From contig QCJC01000007.1 of assembly GCA_003216275.1 (NCBI GenBank), forward strand, positions 1-64,000: DNA of 64,000 nt. The letters are read 5' to 3'. The notes beneath the pieces were generated by a model. The model worked only from the letters and a program-made list of their open reading frames with translations, had not been told where the DNA came from and made no database searches. Shown here in pieces: positions 1 to 8,253 of the stretch (positions within the stretch are counted from its first letter, which is position 1; each line of letters begins with the position of its first letter). The position numbers were made by a program, and so were the translations under genes. The stretch is from Prochlorococcus sp. AG-402-P18 (GTDB lineage Bacteria > Cyanobacteriota > Cyanobacteriia > PCC-6307 > Cyanobiaceae).

Positions 1-60
1 CAATTCTTATCTAGATATATAAAATATTTTCATCTTGGATATTTTTTGTAATTAAGAATT

Positions 61-501
61 TTAATCTTCGGCATTTTCGAATTGTTTTGCCAACCTAAAC
101 CCTTTGCGCAGAATTAGATAAACTCCATATAAACCTGCAATAATCGGAAGAATAATTAAGGGATTCGGGCTGTAGTTCGCATAATCTTTGACACCATCTA
201 CATATTCAATTCCTGAACATTTTAAGAATAGAAAACTTGTAAATATCACACCCCAACCAATTATTGACAGGATACCTCCTTTTTTGTCTCCCTCATAAAA
301 CCTGTCCAACCCCCATCCCCATCCAATTACAAGGATAACTCCTCTTGCGATTGCATTCTTTTCTTGCTTTCGAAGCATTGTAGGTTTCATATTTATGTTC
401 GGCATGAACATAACTGAATCAGAGAGACCTTGCCAATACTTATTAAAAAGATACTTATTTTTGTAAGAATTTGATGGTGGGTGTACCTCTTTAGAGATCA
501 A
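61..501 (-). CDS. Small membrane protein with TM2-like domain
   Basis: The 146-residue product has two or three hydrophobic segments. It also has a G-x-G-x-D-R-F-Y-x-G-(4)-G-G pattern at about residues 60-75, which resembles the TM2 domain (two membrane helices joined by a short turn). The first possible start is TTG. An internal ATG near residue 31 (MFMPNINMKP) would still keep the whole TM2-like part, so the N-terminus is uncertain. It stands alone on the minus strand ahead of a 400-base gap. Its function is unknown; TM2 proteins have no common biochemical role. Confidence 0.55.
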   Translation of the reverse strand: MISKEVHPPSNSYKNKYLFNKYWQGLSDSVMFMPNINMKPTMLRKQEKNAIARGVILVIGWGWGLDRFYEGDKKGGILSIIGWGVIFTSFLFLKCSGIEYVDGVKDYANYSPNPLIILPIIAGLYGVYLILRKGFRLAKQFENAED

Positions 502-905
502 TGGTATGAAATTTATTTATGGAGCATTTATCAAGTGACATTAAAATTTCAGAGGAGCATAGAAAAATTGAAGACAATGGCTAATGTTCTCCTATTCCAA
601 ATTTGGTAAAGATCTTGATCATCAGATCTCAGTCATTATTTTGGTTTTCAGGCATAGTGGACTTTTTAGAATTAGTCGATTATCAAATTTTGACTTTTGA
701 CTTAATTAAAATTATAAGTGTATCTTCTTCTTCTTAAGCATTTTGATCTAGTGTAAAAAGTTATTTTTGATTTTGTATTCAGAAGAAATACTTAGAGATT
801 ATTTAAACTTAATTCTATAAAGCTTCTTTAAATTGTCTATGCATAGTTTGATGGGGTGGTCTAGATCAAAAAAAAAAGATAACTTGGTTCAATAGCTGAT
901 TACTT
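502..905. other. Intergenic region, 404 bases
   Basis: I see no convincing ORF, RNA or repeat here. The two flanking genes diverge, so promoters for both should lie inside. There is a run of ten A residues near 868-878, shortly before the plus-strand gene. Confidence 0.5.
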
Positions 906-1517
906 TTGACTGTTGCACAACAAACTGATTTACAGTTAAACCGTCGCCTTCAGAAGGATAGTATCTCCATTGCAGGAAAGATTATTTATATTAATCCTTT
1001 TCTTTATTGGAGACGCTTCGATAATAATACTGATAGATGGTTGAGAGAGCCTGGTCAATTAGGAGAGGATCTGATCAATCTTAATCGAGCTCGTTTTTAT
1101 CCTGAAGTGGATTGGACTTTCCTGAAAGATGAAGAGCGAATTATTAAAGATGCTGCAGTTGAAATGTTTTTGAAAACACTTGAATTAATAGGCACTTTTC
1201 ATCCAGATCTTACTGCAGGACAATTGTTGGAAGTGGAGAGAAAAATGGCTGTAACTAAGAAAAAGTCTTTTGAACGTTGGGTAGAAAAGTCTTTTAGAAG
1301 GAAAATAAATCAAGCTTCAAGAGAACGTAGTCGCTTTGCTAGAGAACGTTTTATTAGAGGTTGGAGAGAATGGCTAACTTTAGAAACTACCCATCAAGCT
1401 TTTCTTCCATTTGCAGCAATTATTGTGATGTCATTATTTGGCGGTTGGTCTATAGGAATTTCCAATAATAGTTGCACTCCTTACTTTCCAACCTCAGAAA
1501 CAGGTATTCTTAAGTAG
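906..1517 (+). CDS. Conserved hypothetical protein with C-terminal membrane segment
   Basis: This 203-residue protein starts at TTG. It is soluble and basic through most of its length, with an arginine-rich stretch (SRERSRFARERFIRGWREW) at about residues 138-156. One hydrophobic segment follows near residues 165-182 (LPFAAIIVMSLFGGW). I recognise the general look of a conserved picocyanobacterial hypothetical but no named domain. It lies 14 bases upstream of the next gene and, with mrdA, probably forms one transcription unit. The product is likely anchored by its C-terminal helix with the basic part in the cytoplasm. Confidence 0.65.
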   Translation: MTVAQQTDLQLNRRLQKDSISIAGKIIYINPFLYWRRFDNNTDRWLREPGQLGEDLINLNRARFYPEVDWTFLKDEERIIKDAAVEMFLKTLELIGTFHPDLTAGQLLEVERKMAVTKKKSFERWVEKSFRRKINQASRERSRFARERFIRGWREWLTLETTHQAFLPFAAIIVMSLFGGWSIGISNNSCTPYFPTSETGILK

Positions 1518-1531
1518 AACTTATTTAAGCC

Positions 1532-1912
1532 ATGATGGCTAAAGATCAATTAAGGGATTTACATCTATTTGCTATAGAGTCTGTTTTGCCTTTTGGGATG
1601 GGGGTATTTAAAAATGCTAAAAATGGTGACTTAACCAAAATAATGCATGTATTTAGATCAAAAGATCCATTTGTAGAATTTAAGGCTGATGGTGAAACTT
1701 CTGCAAGGTTAGTTAGAGATAAAATTGATCAATTGATTCCTGGATTAGGACACCCAGTTGTGTCAGTTGGTGTTACGGTCGAAGATAATTACCCTGATTA
1801 TGAAATCAATGATCAAGATTCTTTAGTGTCAACTTTGAATAGGATAGATAATAATTTAAATGAATTGAGGAATTTTTTAAATAACGGCTCAGAAAAAGTT
1901 GATATTAAATAA
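1532..1912 (+). CDS. Conserved hypothetical protein
   Basis: This 126-residue soluble protein has no recognised domain. The first two codons are both ATG, so the start is uncertain by one residue. The sequence is typical of a folded alpha/beta protein with a helical, asparagine-rich tail (residues 103-120). It sits 14 bases after the previous gene and 20 bases before the PBP2 gene, so co-transcription with cell-wall synthesis is likely. No function can be inferred beyond that context. Confidence 0.6.
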   Translation: MMAKDQLRDLHLFAIESVLPFGMGVFKNAKNGDLTKIMHVFRSKDPFVEFKADGETSARLVRDKIDQLIPGLGHPVVSVGVTVEDNYPDYEINDQDSLVSTLNRIDNNLNELRNFLNNGSEKVDIK

Positions 1913-1932
1913 GTATTTTTTGAATTCTACAA

Positions 1933-3762
1933 ATGAGAAGAAAAGAAAGTTTTTCCTTAAGCTCTAAAAAGCATGTAGGTGCTTTAAATCAACCTTTAGT
2001 GTTCATTTTTTTCATTTGTTTAATTTTTTTATTAACGGGTAGTCGTCTTTTTTGGATTCAAATAATTAATGGTACTTATTATAAGAAACTTTCAGATCAA
2101 AATAGAATTAAGCTGATTGCAAACCCACCAATAAGAGGTAGATTACTTGATCGTAAGGGAGTAGTTCTTGCAGATAATAAACTGTCTTATTCATTATCTA
2201 TTCAGCCTAGACTTTTATCGAATAGTGAATGGATTGACCTGAGGAACTCTTTATCTGACTTATTAAATGTTTCTACAAATCAATTAGAGATTGCATTTAA
2301 CAAAAGTAATTTAGATACTCCGTATAAAAAAGTATTATTAACTGACTTATCAGAAGAGCAAATTATTAGGTTTAAAGAACAAGAGATTAATTTGTATGGT
2401 GCTCAAATAGATATTGGTTTGGTTAGAAATTATCCTTATAAGTCCCTGGCTGCGCATACTTTGGGCTACACACAGTTGATAACTCAAAATGAGTTTTCTA
2501 AGCTGGCAGAAAAAGGTTATAAATTATCTGACCGCATTGGAAGAAAAGGTATAGAAGCCGCTTTTGAATCTGAATTGAGAGGTACATGGGGAGGCGAAAT
2601 GCTTGAGATTGATGCAATAGGTACTGTTCAACGTAGTCTAGGACTCAAGTTGCCTAAAGCTGGTCAGGATATCAGGTTAACGATTGATCTAGAGCTACAA
2701 CGTATTTCAGAACAAGTCTTATCTGACAAGCTTGGAGGAGCCATAGTAGCACTTGATCCACGTACAGGTGCAATTAGAGCAATTGCCAGTCAACCTACTT
2801 TTGATCTTAATTTTTTTTCTCAGCCTTTTACAAATAAGCAATATGACAACTTATTTTTGTCATCGAATCGACCTCTTTTGAATAGAGCATTTAATGCATA
2901 TGATCCTGGAAGTACATGGAAACCTGTAACAGCTATTGCAGGTATGGAAAGTGGTAAATTTCCTACCAGTCGAAAATTGAATACAGTCCCTTGTATTAGA
3001 TATGGTAGTCATTGTTTCCCAGAATCTAATAAAAGAGGCTTTGGCTGGATTGGCTATGAAGATGCATTGAGAGTATCCAGTAACACTTTTTTTTATCAAG
3101 TAGGTGTTGGGGCTGGATCTAAGGCTTTGTATGATTCAGCAATCAAACTTGGCTTTGATAACTACTCTGGTATTGAAACTGCTCTTGGTGAAAATAAAGG
3201 CCTAGTTGGAAATAAAGAATGGGCTGATCAAGGTCGCGGGTTGGGAAACCCTGGAGAAACTCCTTGGATTGTAGAAGATATGGCTAGTGCATCCATTGGT
3301 CAATCAGTTGTGCAAGTTACTCCTTTGCAATTAGCACGTGCATATGCGGTTTTTGCAAATGGTGGTTATTTGATTACTCCTCATTTAGTCGATGGCACAA
3401 GAAATTGGAGATCAGAAAAATATATGCAAAAGGTAGATATTAAAGAAACAACGCTTGAGACAATTCGTCGTGGTCTTCGAAAAGTAGTGACTAGTGGTAC
3501 AGCTATGGGAATTAATATAGACACCTCAGTTCTTCCTCCGGTAGCTGGTAAAACTGGAACTGCTGAAGATAGTAGTGGAGGTGATGATCATGCATGGTTT
3601 GCTGCTTTTGCACCCTATGATGCTGGGGAAATAGTTATTGTTGCTTTTGCTCAGAACACTCCTGGAGGTGGTTCAGTTCATGCACTCCCAATGGCAAGAA
3701 AGATTTTGGAAAAATGGTATGAATTGGAATCTAATGATCAGCCACCGACAAATAGAGATTAG
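1933..3762 (+). CDS. mrdA: Penicillin-binding protein 2 (peptidoglycan DD-transpeptidase)
   Basis: The product cross-links peptidoglycan during cell elongation, acting in the periplasm from an N-terminal membrane anchor (residues 20-44). The dimerisation region with RGRLLDRKG follows the anchor. The transpeptidase domain carries all three penicillin-binding motifs: S327-T-W-K330 with the acyl-serine, S382-S-N384, and K540-T-G-T543. The length of 609 residues is normal for class B PBP2. It ends eight bases before the convergent FMN reductase gene. FtsI/PBP3 is the alternative, but the overall layout fits PBP2 better. Confidence 0.9.
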   Translation: MRRKESFSLSSKKHVGALNQPLVFIFFICLIFLLTGSRLFWIQIINGTYYKKLSDQNRIKLIANPPIRGRLLDRKGVVLADNKLSYSLSIQPRLLSNSEWIDLRNSLSDLLNVSTNQLEIAFNKSNLDTPYKKVLLTDLSEEQIIRFKEQEINLYGAQIDIGLVRNYPYKSLAAHTLGYTQLITQNEFSKLAEKGYKLSDRIGRKGIEAAFESELRGTWGGEMLEIDAIGTVQRSLGLKLPKAGQDIRLTIDLELQRISEQVLSDKLGGAIVALDPRTGAIRAIASQPTFDLNFFSQPFTNKQYDNLFLSSNRPLLNRAFNAYDPGSTWKPVTAIAGMESGKFPTSRKLNTVPCIRYGSHCFPESNKRGFGWIGYEDALRVSSNTFFYQVGVGAGSKALYDSAIKLGFDNYSGIETALGENKGLVGNKEWADQGRGLGNPGETPWIVEDMASASIGQSVVQVTPLQLARAYAVFANGGYLITPHLVDGTRNWRSEKYMQKVDIKETTLETIRRGLRKVVTSGTAMGINIDTSVLPPVAGKTGTAEDSSGGDDHAWFAAFAPYDAGEIVIVAFAQNTPGGGSVHALPMARKILEKWYELESNDQPPTNRD

Positions 3763-3770
3763 CTATTGAT

Positions 3771-4295
3771 TCAATCAGGATTTTTTAGTTGTAGGAGTTG
3801 ATTGAGAATTTCATTGATTGATTTATCTTCAGCCAATTTTGATTTATTACTAGTTAATTGACGACCTAAAACTAGAGCTCCAAGATGGGTTAATTGAATA
3901 CGCAACGAAAGTAGTAATTCCATACATCCTCCTCCGGAAAAACTTGCAATTGCAATTGGACGTTCATTAAATAAACTGCGAAAATCTTTTCCTTGCACTG
4001 AAAGCCAAGCTATTGCGTTCGTCAGAATCGGAGGGATTGAACCGTTGTATTCAGGCGCACATATTACCCAGTGTGAGTGATCTTCCATTTGAAGATTGAT
4101 GGATTCAAGATTGGCTGGTGCTTTATCATTTAAATTTGTACGTGGATTAAATAGAGGTAATTCATTGTCTGATTGAGTTAAATCAAGTAATTCACATGAA
4201 TAATTAAGCTTCTTTCCCTCGATTAAAAACCTCTCAGCTAATTTGAGATTTTCACCATTACTAGCGGTTACAATAAGAAGCTTTTTGTTAAACAT
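3771..4295 (-). CDS. NAD(P)H-dependent FMN reductase family protein
   Basis: This 174-residue flavodoxin-fold protein starts with a beta strand and phosphate-binding loop (LLIVTASNGENLKLAERFL). It has the family pattern APEYNGSIPPILTNAIAW at about residues 100-117 and GG near residue 136. Members reduce FMN with NAD(P)H. It lies downstream of flv1 and flv3 on the same strand with a 49-base gap, so it may be part of that unit. A role in feeding or protecting the flavodiiron proteins is inference from position only. Confidence 0.75.
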   Translation of the reverse strand: MFNKKLLIVTASNGENLKLAERFLIEGKKLNYSCELLDLTQSDNELPLFNPRTNLNDKAPANLESINLQMEDHSHWVICAPEYNGSIPPILTNAIAWLSVQGKDFRSLFNERPIAIASFSGGGCMELLLSLRIQLTHLGALVLGRQLTSNKSKLAEDKSINEILNQLLQLKNPD

Positions 4296-4344
4296 CGTTA
4301 ATTGGAAGGGATGTATAGGTGGATCAAGTCATTTTTACAATGGG

Positions 4345-6174
4345 TTAGTAGTTCGCTCCGGTTTTTCGATGGTGAACTGCTGTTAGTCCATCTTTTTTGA
4401 TGACTTTTCCATATTTAATCTCAGCATATATCAGCCAATGATCTCCACATTCCATTCGTTGATTAACTGTACCTTCTAACCAAGCTAAAGCTTCATTTAA
4501 TAATGGTTGATTCCCTGGACTTAGTTTGATTTCTAGGCCATTAAATCTATTCTCCCCGGGTTTGAAGGATTGAAGAAACTGTTTAAGGAGGTTTTGGTAA
4601 TTGTTTTCCTCTAAAATATTTAAAGCGAAGCTATCACCTTTATGAAGTAAATTTTCTACGGCTCTTTCTTTCGCTACTGCTATCGTAATACCAGGTGGAG
4701 AAAAGCTTGCTTGGCTCACCCAACTTGCTACCATAGCTCCGCTAAGTAGATTATCCTCATTACCTTTTTGAGCAGTCAATATACATAGCGATCCAACCAC
4801 CCTTCCTAATGCATTGATTGTTGGATCACTTTTACTTGTATTTAGACCAACATTTGCTTTTCTTTGTTGACGTAGTTTTGCATTAATTAATTTCTTACCA
4901 TATTGAATACCTGTTTCTTCAAGCTTTTTGATCATTGAAGGATCAGGACTAAATTTAATTTTTATTGGCTCGAAACCAAACTTAAAGCCTCCATCTTTTA
5001 ATTTTTTTTCAAGTAACTCAAGAGCTTCACCACTCCATCCATAACTTCCAAATACTCCAACAGGCTTTTCTCTGTTGCCTTCTGAGAGAAGTGTACCAAG
5101 TGCCGAAACAATAGGAGTGGGCGCATGTCCACCTAATGTTGGTGATCCAATCAAATATCCATCTGCTTTACGAATTTCAGTGATCAAGCTCTCTGATGAG
5201 GTGAATTCACAATTAATAATTTTAATTTTGACTCCGGTTTTACTAATTCCTCTAGCGATTGCATCAGCAATAGCAGCAGTGTTGCCATATGCGCTAGCAA
5301 ACAATAGAGCAACTCTTAAGTTGTTATATTTTTGACTTTCACCCCAGCTTTGGTAGTTATTTAATAAACTTCTCCAACTGCCACTGATTGCAGGTCCATG
5401 TCCAGGTATTATTGTATCGATATCAAACTCTTCAAATTTTTCAATAATGCTATTGACTTGATTTGACATAGGTGCCATTAAACAATCGAAATAATGTCTT
5501 CTTTCATCTTCTGTACTAGTACTATTTGGCTCAGCCCATTTTTCTTCATAAACATGTGCTCCAAATAATTTATCACTCATCAATAAACCAGTTTGCTTTT
5601 CGAAAACAATTAGTCCACCAGGCCAACGAGCTGTGGGTGCAGGAATGAAAGTTAATTCAAAATTATTATCGAGTAAAAAGGTTTCTACTTGTCTGATGAT
5701 TTGAATCGCCGGAAGACTTTCTTCTTTTTCTATTACTTGATTAGTAGTTGTATTATTGTTTGGTTTTCGTTGATGCCAAATCTCTTTGAATAATTTTGCT
5801 CCTGGATTAGAGCAAATAACTGTTATATTTTTATACTTAATACTCATTCTTTTTACAAAAGCTACTTTGTTTGGATTGATATGACCCATAACTAATTTTA
5901 TTTCACTTGAATCTCTGCTAATTAATGTCTCAAATTTTTTTAAAAATTCTTTTTCGAATGTCAAACCTGGAGGGTGAATTAAAATAGTATCTTCTAAAGA
6001 TTTGAGTATAAAGGAATTAGTACAACTACCTTTTTCAAGAGAATATTCCACTTCAAATCTTGTTCTATTTGGATTAAGACTTCTTAGGCAAAAGAAGTTT
6101 TGTTCAATTGGGATATGAATAGTTTTTTTGACTAGGTTACCTAAATTCGGCGAGGAAATTTTGTCTTCTAACAT
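4345..6174 (-). CDS. flv1: Flavodiiron protein Flv1 (class C)
   Basis: Flv1 works with Flv3 to pass electrons from photosystem I to O2, making water and protecting PSI. The order is metallo-beta-lactamase-like domain (about 30-260), flavodoxin domain (about 285-430, VALLFASAYGNTAAIA) and C-terminal flavin-reductase domain (about 455-600). That fusion defines the cyanobacterial class C. The usual iron ligands H-x-E-x-D-H are replaced by H98-x-N100-x-N102-K103, and the later His and Asp by Arg (APTARWPGG) and Lys (MSDKLFG). This is the known pattern of Flv1. It follows flv3 with a two-base gap. Confidence 0.88.
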   Translation of the reverse strand: MLEDKISSPNLGNLVKKTIHIPIEQNFFCLRSLNPNRTRFEVEYSLEKGSCTNSFILKSLEDTILIHPPGLTFEKEFLKKFETLISRDSSEIKLVMGHINPNKVAFVKRMSIKYKNITVICSNPGAKLFKEIWHQRKPNNNTTTNQVIEKEESLPAIQIIRQVETFLLDNNFELTFIPAPTARWPGGLIVFEKQTGLLMSDKLFGAHVYEEKWAEPNSTSTEDERRHYFDCLMAPMSNQVNSIIEKFEEFDIDTIIPGHGPAISGSWRSLLNNYQSWGESQKYNNLRVALLFASAYGNTAAIADAIARGISKTGVKIKIINCEFTSSESLITEIRKADGYLIGSPTLGGHAPTPIVSALGTLLSEGNREKPVGVFGSYGWSGEALELLEKKLKDGGFKFGFEPIKIKFSPDPSMIKKLEETGIQYGKKLINAKLRQQRKANVGLNTSKSDPTINALGRVVGSLCILTAQKGNEDNLLSGAMVASWVSQASFSPPGITIAVAKERAVENLLHKGDSFALNILEENNYQNLLKQFLQSFKPGENRFNGLEIKLSPGNQPLLNEALAWLEGTVNQRMECGDHWLIYAEIKYGKVIKKDGLTAVHHRKTGANY

Positions 6175-6176
6175 TA

Positions 6177-7952
6177 TTAATAATTACTTCCGACTCTTCT
6201 ATGATGAACAGCTGTTTTACTTTGTGTATTAGATAAATTACCTTTTTCAACTAGTGAATAAATGATCCAATGATCAGTTGTCTCCATTCTTTGCATGACT
6301 TTGCAAGAAAGGAATGCAAGTGCATCAGATAAAACAGGTCCACCAGGTGCAAGATCATTCATTAATTCAACTCCTTCAAATCGATTAGCGCCAGGTGGAA
6401 AACGTTTTAAAAAGTGTCTGAAGAGATGCAAATAGTTATTTTCTTGAAGGATATTCAGCACAAAACGGTCATTGACTTGTAATAGTGACTCAATGGCTCT
6501 GTCTTTGGCTACTGCTACGGTTATTCCAGGTGGTTCAAAACTTGCTTGACTTACCCAACTTGCAACCATTGCACCGTTTCGACTGTCAGAGCCAGTATTT
6601 TCTTTGGCAGTAACGATGTAAAGGCCGCCACTCAAGCAACCAAGGGCTTTATTGAGATCTCCATCAAGGTTTTTAGTGACTGCTATATTTTTCTTTCTAG
6701 TAAGAATTTGTCCTAAATCTGTACCAGCTTCTTCAAATTGTTGGTAGACATTTTTGTTTGGTTCATCACGAACTCGAAGTGGTTTAAATGCTTCTTTTTG
6801 GCCAAGTTTTCTTAACTGGTTACTAATAAAGTCAATAGGCTCTTCATTTCCGCCATATGAGTCATAAGTAGCTACCCATTGCTTTTGCTTTAAGGATGCA
6901 AGAAGTGTTCCTATATTACCTTGTAACTCTGAATCAGGTTTTATAGGCCAAGTAGGAACAACTACGGCACTTGCTTCACTAATTAGACCACTTAACTCTT
7001 GTTTATCAGATGAAATAAGGTCTACTAATTGAACTTGAGCATTTGCTTTGCCAATTCCATGTGCAATTGATTGACTTAGACGATCACAAAAACCATATTG
7101 GCTAAGATAGCAAACTATAGCATAATTTTCTCCTGAACTCCTTTGCTTACTCCATTCTTTGTAATTGTTAAGCCATATCTTTGTATTGAAATTTAGGATT
7201 GGCCCATGGCCAACTCCAATAGTTTTAATAGATGGTAGATTGTCGATTTTTTTTAATGCCTGCACTACACTCCGGGCATTAGGCCCCATTAGGCAGTCAT
7301 AATAAAATCTAAAATCTTCTAATAAAAGGTTTGGATCTTCATCATATAGTTTTTCTGAACAGTAATGTAATCCAAAAGCATCACATGTATATAAGACTTT
7401 TGTACCATGATCAAATGTGAAAATAGTATCTGGCCAATGTAAATTTGGTGCACTAATAAATTCAAGCTTGTGTTCAATCTGAGTAATCGAATTAATTTCT
7501 AAATTGAGCTCATCTCCACTTTTGACAGCTCTTGAATTAAAAGGTTGATGAATTTGGTCTTCAAGGAATTTGATAGCTACTTTAGAACCGACGATTTCAA
7601 TCTTTGGATTAAGTTCAACTAGGTATTTGATTAACCCTGAATGATCTGGCTCGGTATGACTGACAATTAAATAATCTATATCTGATGGATTGATTTCTTG
7701 TTTGAGTTTTTCAAGCCAAATATCTTTGAATTTTAAATGGCTTGTATCGATTAAGGCAGTTTTTTTACCTCGAATCAAAAAACTGTTGTAAGTAGTTCCA
7801 TTTCGAAGCCCAAATTCAATATCAAACCTGCTTCGATTCCAATCTAGCGATCTTAAGGTATGGGTATCTACTGCAATTTTTGCATATTGAAGTGAAAGTT
7901 CTGGAGTCTCACCTTTCTGATTCCTTAATGCTGTTGATTCAGTAAAAACCAT
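6177..7952 (-). CDS. flv3: Flavodiiron protein Flv3 (class C)
   Basis: This is the partner of Flv1 in light-dependent O2 photoreduction. The 591-residue protein has the same three-domain order. Unlike its neighbour it keeps the canonical iron ligands H99-x-E101-x-D103-H104, and the later His (NLHWPDT), Asp (YTCDAFG) and His (GVGHGPI). The C-terminal flavin-reductase part aligns closely with that of Flv1 (ASWVSQASFEPPGITVAVAK). It is the first gene of a minus-strand unit flv3-flv1-reductase. The 301-base upstream gap is shared with the divergent alaS gene. Confidence 0.88.
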   Translation of the reverse strand: MVFTESTALRNQKGETPELSLQYAKIAVDTHTLRSLDWNRSRFDIEFGLRNGTTYNSFLIRGKKTALIDTSHLKFKDIWLEKLKQEINPSDIDYLIVSHTEPDHSGLIKYLVELNPKIEIVGSKVAIKFLEDQIHQPFNSRAVKSGDELNLEINSITQIEHKLEFISAPNLHWPDTIFTFDHGTKVLYTCDAFGLHYCSEKLYDEDPNLLLEDFRFYYDCLMGPNARSVVQALKKIDNLPSIKTIGVGHGPILNFNTKIWLNNYKEWSKQRSSGENYAIVCYLSQYGFCDRLSQSIAHGIGKANAQVQLVDLISSDKQELSGLISEASAVVVPTWPIKPDSELQGNIGTLLASLKQKQWVATYDSYGGNEEPIDFISNQLRKLGQKEAFKPLRVRDEPNKNVYQQFEEAGTDLGQILTRKKNIAVTKNLDGDLNKALGCLSGGLYIVTAKENTGSDSRNGAMVASWVSQASFEPPGITVAVAKDRAIESLLQVNDRFVLNILQENNYLHLFRHFLKRFPPGANRFEGVELMNDLAPGGPVLSDALAFLSCKVMQRMETTDHWIIYSLVEKGNLSNTQSKTAVHHRRVGSNY

Positions 7953-8253
7953 TTTTCTAAAGCCATTGAAAATTGTAAGAAGCCTGAAAATTCCAATATA
8001 TCAGGCCACTAGGTGAAAATACTTATTTGTTTAAAACCATAATAGGATATTTAAGTTAGTAATAGTGATACTGCTTCCCGTAAATAGCATTTGTTTGTAC
8101 TTGATAGAAGTAGAAGTTCAATTTTTTATTATTTTGTCTTTCTAAGTCTTATGGGTTTCTGTTTTGTTATTGTCTTAGGGTGCGTTCAGAAGCATTGTCG
8201 CTCTTTTGTTTGTGATTATTTTCAAAAACCTTATTTGAGATAATTTTTTAGAT
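7953..8253. other. Divergent promoter region between flv3 and alaS
   Basis: This stretch of 301 bases is without a gene. It separates two divergent transcription units and should hold both promoters. I see no clear operator, hairpin or small ORF. Confidence 0.4.

Noticed and set aside
4345-6174. Flv1 as a degenerate or inactive gene because iron ligands are missing
   Set aside because: Loss of the canonical ligands is the known normal state of cyanobacterial Flv1, which acts together with Flv3.
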